Below are positions 41,015 to 44,359 of a stretch of 44,359 nucleotides of DNA, in pieces. Under the pieces are notes generated by a model that had not been told where the DNA came from, did no database searches, and saw only the letters and a list, made by a program, of their open reading frames with translations. Position 1 is the stretch's first letter, and each line of letters opens with the position of its first letter. Source of the stretch: Thermoleophilia bacterium. Lineage in GTDB: Bacteria > Actinomycetota > Thermoleophilia > Miltoncostaeales > Miltoncostaeaceae. The stretch spans positions 1 to 44,359 of the forward strand of contig JADLHW010000132.1 of NCBI GenBank assembly GCA_020848615.1, read 5' to 3'. Both the position numbers and the translations under genes were made by a program.

Positions 41015-41947
41015 CTAGGACCCGGTGGACGGCGGGTACGGCGGCGGGATCGACGCGGGTCCCTCGTTCTTGGCGGCCTCCGTGATCGCCCCGAGCATGG
41101 GGCCCATGCTCGCCAGCGCCTGCGCGAAGTCGTTCGGCACGATCCACATCTTGTTGGCGTCGCCCTGCGCGATCTGCGGCAGCATCTGGAGGTACTGGTA
41201 CGCCAGCAGCTCCGCGTCCGGCCGGCCGTCGTGGATGGCGCGGAACACCGAGGAGATCGCCTGGGCCTGTCCCTGGGCGCGCAGGATCTCCGCCTGCTTG
41301 TCGCCCTCGGCGCGCAGCACCTTCGCCTGCTGCTCACCCTCCGCGGTGAGGATCGCCGACTGCTTCTCGCCCTCCGCCGTGAGGATCGCGGCGCGCTTGT
41401 CGCGATCCGCGCGCATCTGGGTCTCCATGGCCTGCTGGATGGAGGCGGGCGGGTCGATGGACTTCAGCTCCACCCGGTTCACCCGGATGCCCCAGCGGCC
41501 CGTGGCCTCGTCCAGCACGCCGCGCAGTTGCTGGTTGATGTCGTCACGGGAGGTGAGGGTGCGTTCCAGGCTCATGCCGCCGATCACGTTCCGCAGGGTC
41601 GTGACGGTGATCTGCTCGATGCCGATGATGAAGTTCGCGATCTCGTAGACCGCGGAGCGGGGATCGGTGACCTGGAAGTAGACGACGCTGTCGATGTTCA
41701 CCACGAGGTTGTCCTCGGTGATCACCGGCTGCGGCGGGAAGGACTGCACCTGCTCCCGCAGGTCCACCGTGGAGCGGACGCGGTCGATGAACGGGATGAG
41801 GACGTGCAGACCCGGGTCGAGGGTGCGCCGGTAGCGGCCCAGGCGCTCCACGATCGATGCCTGCGCCTGCGGCACGATGCGCAGGCCCGTCGACAGCACG
41901 ATGAGCACCACGACGGCCACGACGGCCACGGCGATGAGGGTTCCCAC
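41015..41947 (-). CDS. SPFH/band 7 (stomatin-like) membrane protein
   Basis: This 310-residue protein has an N-terminal membrane helix (about 4-24) and an SPFH domain (RIVPQAQASIVERLGRYRRT, LDPGLHVLIPFIDRVR, VYFQVTDPRSAVYEIANF, LRGVLDEATGRWGIRVNRVE), followed by an Ala/Glu-rich coiled coil (RAAILTAEGEKQSAILTAEG). Such proteins form ring-like assemblies in membrane microdomains. The directly upstream gene encodes an NfeD protein, the usual partner. The coiled coil contains imperfect repeats of ILTAEGE. The start is GTG 41947, next to the NfeD stop. Confidence 0.95.
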   Translation of the reverse strand: MGTLIAVAVVAVVVLIVLSTGLRIVPQAQASIVERLGRYRRTLDPGLHVLIPFIDRVRSTVDLREQVQSFPPQPVITEDNLVVNIDSVVYFQVTDPRSAVYEIANFIIGIEQITVTTLRNVIGGMSLERTLTSRDDINQQLRGVLDEATGRWGIRVNRVELKSIDPPASIQQAMETQMRADRDKRAAILTAEGEKQSAILTAEGEQQAKVLRAEGDKQAEILRAQGQAQAISSVFRAIHDGRPDAELLAYQYLQMLPQIAQGDANKMWIVPNDFAQALASMGPMLGAITEAAKNEGPASIPPPYPPSTGS

Positions 41948-42379
41948 TCAGTCCCCTTTCAGGACGAGGGCGGTGGCGCCCTCGATCTTCACGACCTGGA
42001 CGTGGTCCCCGGGCTCGATGACCTGCTGCCCGTCCCACGACCGCGCCGACCAGACCTCGCCGGCGAGCCTCACGCGGCCGCCGTCGCCGTCCACCCGCTC
42101 CAGCACGGCCGCCGTCTGGCCCACCAGGGCCGCGATGCCCGTGCGCTGCGCCGACGGCGTGCGCAGGTGGCGCTTGGCGACGGGACGGACCACCAGCAGC
42201 GTCGCGGCCGTCACGACCGTGAACACCACGAGCTGGACGACCTCGTCGGCCCCGAGGGCCGCGGCGGCCGCCGCGGCGACGGCCCCGGCCGCCGCCATGG
42301 CGAGGACCAAGGTGAGGGTGAGTGCTTCGACGGCCAACAGGCCGCCGGCGACGATCACCCAGATGACCCACGCGGACAC
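41948..42379 (-). CDS. NfeD-like membrane protein
   Basis: NfeD proteins pair with stomatin-type SPFH proteins. This 143-residue member is the short form without the protease domain: membrane helices at about 5-23, 26-45 and 49-65, then an OB-fold soluble domain (GIAALVGQTAAVLERVDGDG, GEVWSARSWDGQQVIEPGDH, VQVVKIEGATALVL). The gene precedes the SPFH gene without a gap. The unit is probably co-transcribed with the cupin and deacetylase genes downstream. Confidence 0.93.
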   Translation of the reverse strand: MSAWVIWVIVAGGLLAVEALTLTLVLAMAAAGAVAAAAAAALGADEVVQLVVFTVVTAATLLVVRPVAKRHLRTPSAQRTGIAALVGQTAAVLERVDGDGGRVRLAGEVWSARSWDGQQVIEPGDHVQVVKIEGATALVLKGD

Positions 42380-42452
42380 ATGCTCATTCCACCATGTGCG
42401 GGGGTCGGGTGCGAGCGGCCCCGGCCGCCGCCCGCACCGCCGGAGCGGGGGG

Positions 42453-43514
42453 TCAGTGGCCCCCGCCGGCCTTCACCGTCGCGCGCGTGGTGGCGAAGAG
42501 GCCGACCGCGCCCTTGGTCGCGTTGGTGAAGTCGTGGGTCACGAAGGGGTAGACGCCCTCCTGGTCGAGCGTGAACTCGGCGACGGCGCCCTGCGAGGCC
42601 GACAGGTTGAGGGTCTGGTTGCCGATGCTCAGGTTCTCGGGGTGGACCCCGTCGATCCAGGCCCTGTCGAAGATCGTCCCCACCACGTGGAAGGCGGACC
42701 ACGTGTTGGGCCCGGCGGCCAGGACGAACGCGCGGACCGGCTCGTTGGCGCGCACCCGGATGGGGGTGTCCTTGTACTGGCCGGCGTAGCCGTTGAACGC
42801 CACGACGTCGGGCTGCTCGTTCATGAGCTTGGTGTTGTCCGCGGGCCGGCCGGGCGTGTCCGAGACGTAGAACTCGCTCTGGACGAACGCGTACTCCTGC
42901 TTCACCGGCGGCAGGCCGCCCTCGGGCTCCACGATGATCATCCCGTACATGCCGTTGGCGAGGTGGTGCACCACCGGCGCGGTGCCGCAGTGGTACATGA
43001 ACACGCCCGGCGTGGTCGCGCGGAACGAGAACGTGTGGCTCTTGCCCGGGTCGACGTTCACGAAGGCCTTGTCGGGGGCGATGCGTGCGGCGTGCAGGTC
43101 GATGCTGTGCTGGATCGTGCCCCTGTTGTTGATGGTGACCTGCACGAGGTCGCCCACCCGCACGCGGATGACGGGGCCCGGCACCTTCTTGCCGAAGGTC
43201 CAGACCTTCACGACCTTCCCGGGTGCGATCTCCATGTCCTTCTCGAACATGTCGAGGACGACGCGCTGGACCTTGCCCGGCTTGTACTTCGGGGCGGCGG
43301 CGTCCTGGGTGTTCTTCTCGGCGTTCACCACCGCGGGGTCGGTGGATGTGGTGGACGTCATGGCCATCGACTCATGCGTCGTGGCGGCCTGCGCGTCGGC
43401 GGTCGCCTCTGAGGATCCGCAACCGCTGACGGCGACTGCCGCCGACCCGAGCCCCGCGGCGAGCGCGGAGGCGACGAGGAGGGAGAGGGTGCGGTTCCTG
43501 CGGCGGGCGGGCAT
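42453..43514 (-). CDS. NirK-like two-domain cupredoxin lipoprotein
   Basis: This 353-residue exported protein has a lipobox (AVSGC, Cys32) and two cupredoxin domains. The first holds a type 1 copper site, with QHSIDLHA and FMYHCGTAPVVHHLANGMYG supplying His, Cys, His and Met. As in copper nitrite reductase NirK, the conserved Asp and His of IDLHA and the His in MYHC are present and VTHDF could give the third type 2 ligand. But the second catalytic His of NirK (in PHLIGGHGD) aligns with Ile in FHVVGTIFD, so nitrite reduction cannot be assumed. It may be a related multicopper oxidase. The ATG at 43514 is followed by a typical Arg-rich signal. Confidence 0.85.
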   Translation of the reverse strand: MPARRRNRTLSLLVASALAAGLGSAAVAVSGCGSSEATADAQAATTHESMAMTSTTSTDPAVVNAEKNTQDAAAPKYKPGKVQRVVLDMFEKDMEIAPGKVVKVWTFGKKVPGPVIRVRVGDLVQVTINNRGTIQHSIDLHAARIAPDKAFVNVDPGKSHTFSFRATTPGVFMYHCGTAPVVHHLANGMYGMIIVEPEGGLPPVKQEYAFVQSEFYVSDTPGRPADNTKLMNEQPDVVAFNGYAGQYKDTPIRVRANEPVRAFVLAAGPNTWSAFHVVGTIFDRAWIDGVHPENLSIGNQTLNLSASQGAVAEFTLDQEGVYPFVTHDFTNATKGAVGLFATTRATVKAGGGH

Positions 43515-43539
43515 CTGAGGCCTCTTTCATGGATGAAGA

Positions 43540-43658
43540 ATTTCTCTGGTGCAGACAGGGTAAAACTGTCCTCGGCATTTGCAACGGGTAATCCAGTGAA
43601 AAATAGGCCCGAGGCGTCCGGCCGGGACATTTGCACTGGCGCGACAGGGAAAAATAGG
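43540..43658. repeat. Direct repeats in the cupredoxin/regulator intergenic region
   Basis: Two copies share CATTTGCA followed, 17-18 bases from its start, by CAGKGAAAAATAGG: 43576-43607 and 43628-43658, about 52 bases apart. A third, weaker copy at 43540-43565 (ATTT, CTGG, GACAGGGTAAAAC) aligns best with the second. Within copies, GACAG/CTGTC (43554-43570) and GCGAC/GTCGC (43641-43663) form inverted arms. These AT-rich units stand out sharply in GC-rich DNA and are likely protein-binding sites. Confidence 0.6.
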
Positions 43659-43688
43659 GTCGCCCGGGGGTGTCCCTATGCTTGGGAA

Positions 43689-43717
43689 TTGCCGCGGATG
43701 GACCCGTCCAGTAGATT
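43689..43717 (+). promoter_or_regulatory. Promoter for the regulator gene, probably leaderless
   Basis: TTGCCG at 43689-43694 and TAGATT at 43712-43717 are separated by 17 bases. The ATG of the regulator is six bases past the -10 hexamer and has no ribosome site, so transcription may begin at the start codon itself. Confidence 0.5.
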
Positions 43718-43723
43718 TGTCCT

Positions 43724-44359
43724 ATGGCTACCGGAAAAATTGAGTCGGTTGCCGACCCCCTGCCCGCCGGGGTTGCCCAGGCATCGGCCCTGGCCCACCC
43801 GTCCCGGCACCGGATCGCCCTCCTGCTCGCCGAGGCGCCGGACGGGCTGAGCGCCGCCGAGATCTCGGCCGGCACGGGTCTGCACCACAACGTGGTGCGC
43901 GAGCACCTGCGCACCCTCGCCTCCGCCGGCGTCGTGGCGTCCGAGCGGGAGAAGCCGAAGGGGCGGGGGCGTCCCAGCGAGCGTTACGTCCTGGTGGACG
44001 ACACCGCACCGCAGGCCGCCGCGCACCAGGAACTGGTGCGCCTCATGGTCGGCCTGCTGCACGAGGCGGGCCTGACCGGGGAGCAGGCCGAGGCGTTCGG
44101 CCGCGCCCAGGGACCGGCCCTCATGGACGGCGATCCGCCCGGCCGCTCCGCCATCCAGGCGCGCATGGCCCGGCTGGGGTTCGCGCCCCGGGAGGTCTCG
44201 TCCGCGGCGGAGGCCCGGTCGGGGATCCTGGACGTGCGGCTCGAGCACTGCCCGTTCCGCGAGGCGGTGCTGGCGCCCGGTGGCGAGGTGATCTGCGCGC
44301 TGCACTCGGGCCTGGTGACGGGGATGGCGGCCGCATCGGGCCCGGACGCCCGCCTGGCG
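43724..44359 (+). CDS. ArsR-like transcriptional regulator (COG2345 type), 3' end cut by the window edge
   Basis: The visible 212 residues show a winged-helix DNA-binding domain (ALAHPSRHRIALLLAEAPDG, LSAAEISAGTGLHHNVVREH, LRTLASAGVV, then a wing with KGRGRPSERYVL). The C-terminal part has LEHCPFREAV followed by VICALHSGLVTGM; this Cys-Pro-Phe and Cys-x-x-His pattern is typical of COG2345 regulators and may hold a metal or iron-sulphur cluster. It is divergent from the cupredoxin gene, with repeats between, so it probably controls that gene and itself. The frame is open at the right edge, so a few residues are missing. Confidence 0.88.
   Translation, partial: MATGKIESVADPLPAGVAQASALAHPSRHRIALLLAEAPDGLSAAEISAGTGLHHNVVREHLRTLASAGVVASEREKPKGRGRPSERYVLVDDTAPQAAAHQELVRLMVGLLHEAGLTGEQAEAFGRAQGPALMDGDPPGRSAIQARMARLGFAPREVSSAAEARSGILDVRLEHCPFREAVLAPGGEVICALHSGLVTGMAAASGPDARLA

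Overview
The window is high-GC bacterial DNA, very dense, with many genes joined by 4-base GTGA or ATGA overlaps. It looks like a high-GC actinobacterium. The best guess is the class Thermoleophilia, from the phoH-ybeY-dgkA/PAP2-era order, the actinobacterial-type Fpg/Nei glycosylase and the HD-GYP plus HDOD-LuxR pair. That assignment is inference; no rRNA gene is present to confirm it.

Layout. 1-2786 (+): core operon phoH (cut by the left edge), ybeY, a lipid kinase/PAP2 fusion, and era. 2797-4873 (-): a small membrane protein, a secreted serine protease and an Fpg-type DNA glycosylase. 4920-11379 (+): one long run of a DeoC homologue lacking both catalytic lysines, hisIE, trpE, trpG, trpD, trpC, then a TlpA/CcmG thioredoxin and CcmH. 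11470-13411 (+): a GNAT acetyltransferase and a TrpB2-type tryptophan synthase beta chain. 13554-16603 (+): a signalling pair, GAF/degenerate GGDEF/HD-GYP and HDOD-LuxR.

16607-22635 is accessory DNA. It holds a small HTH protein divergent from a DUF4143-type ATPase across three 22-bp-spaced repeats, a HEAT-like protein, a DUF72 protein, a decayed stretch, a HigB/HigA toxin-antitoxin pair with two internal palindromes, a DUF5677-like protein and a 5'-truncated SMR transporter.

22636-31000: an ECF sigma factor with a large membrane-anchored partner, CsbD, a hypothetical protein, a LAL-type LuxR regulator, a small lipoprotein, a PPOX flavoprotein, a degenerate metallo-beta-lactamase-fold protein and a His-rich small protein. 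31036-36464 (+): a two-component system followed by a GT2-GtrA glycosyltransferase and a GT39-type glycosyltransferase, probably a cell-surface glycosylation operon. 36531-38623 (-): a second ECF sigma factor with a large partner. 38657-39327 (-): vapBC with a frameshifted toxin and a perfect operator palindrome. 39344-42379 (-): nfeD, SPFH protein, cupin and AcuC-like deacetylase. 42453-44359: a NirK-like cupredoxin lipoprotein divergent from an ArsR-type regulator across a repeat-containing intergenic region.

The best candidates for something undescribed are the lysine-less DeoC homologue that opens the his/trp operon behind a six-codon mini-ORF, the 22-bp-spaced repeats between the HTH and ATPase genes, and the repeat-controlled cupredoxin/regulator pair at the right end.
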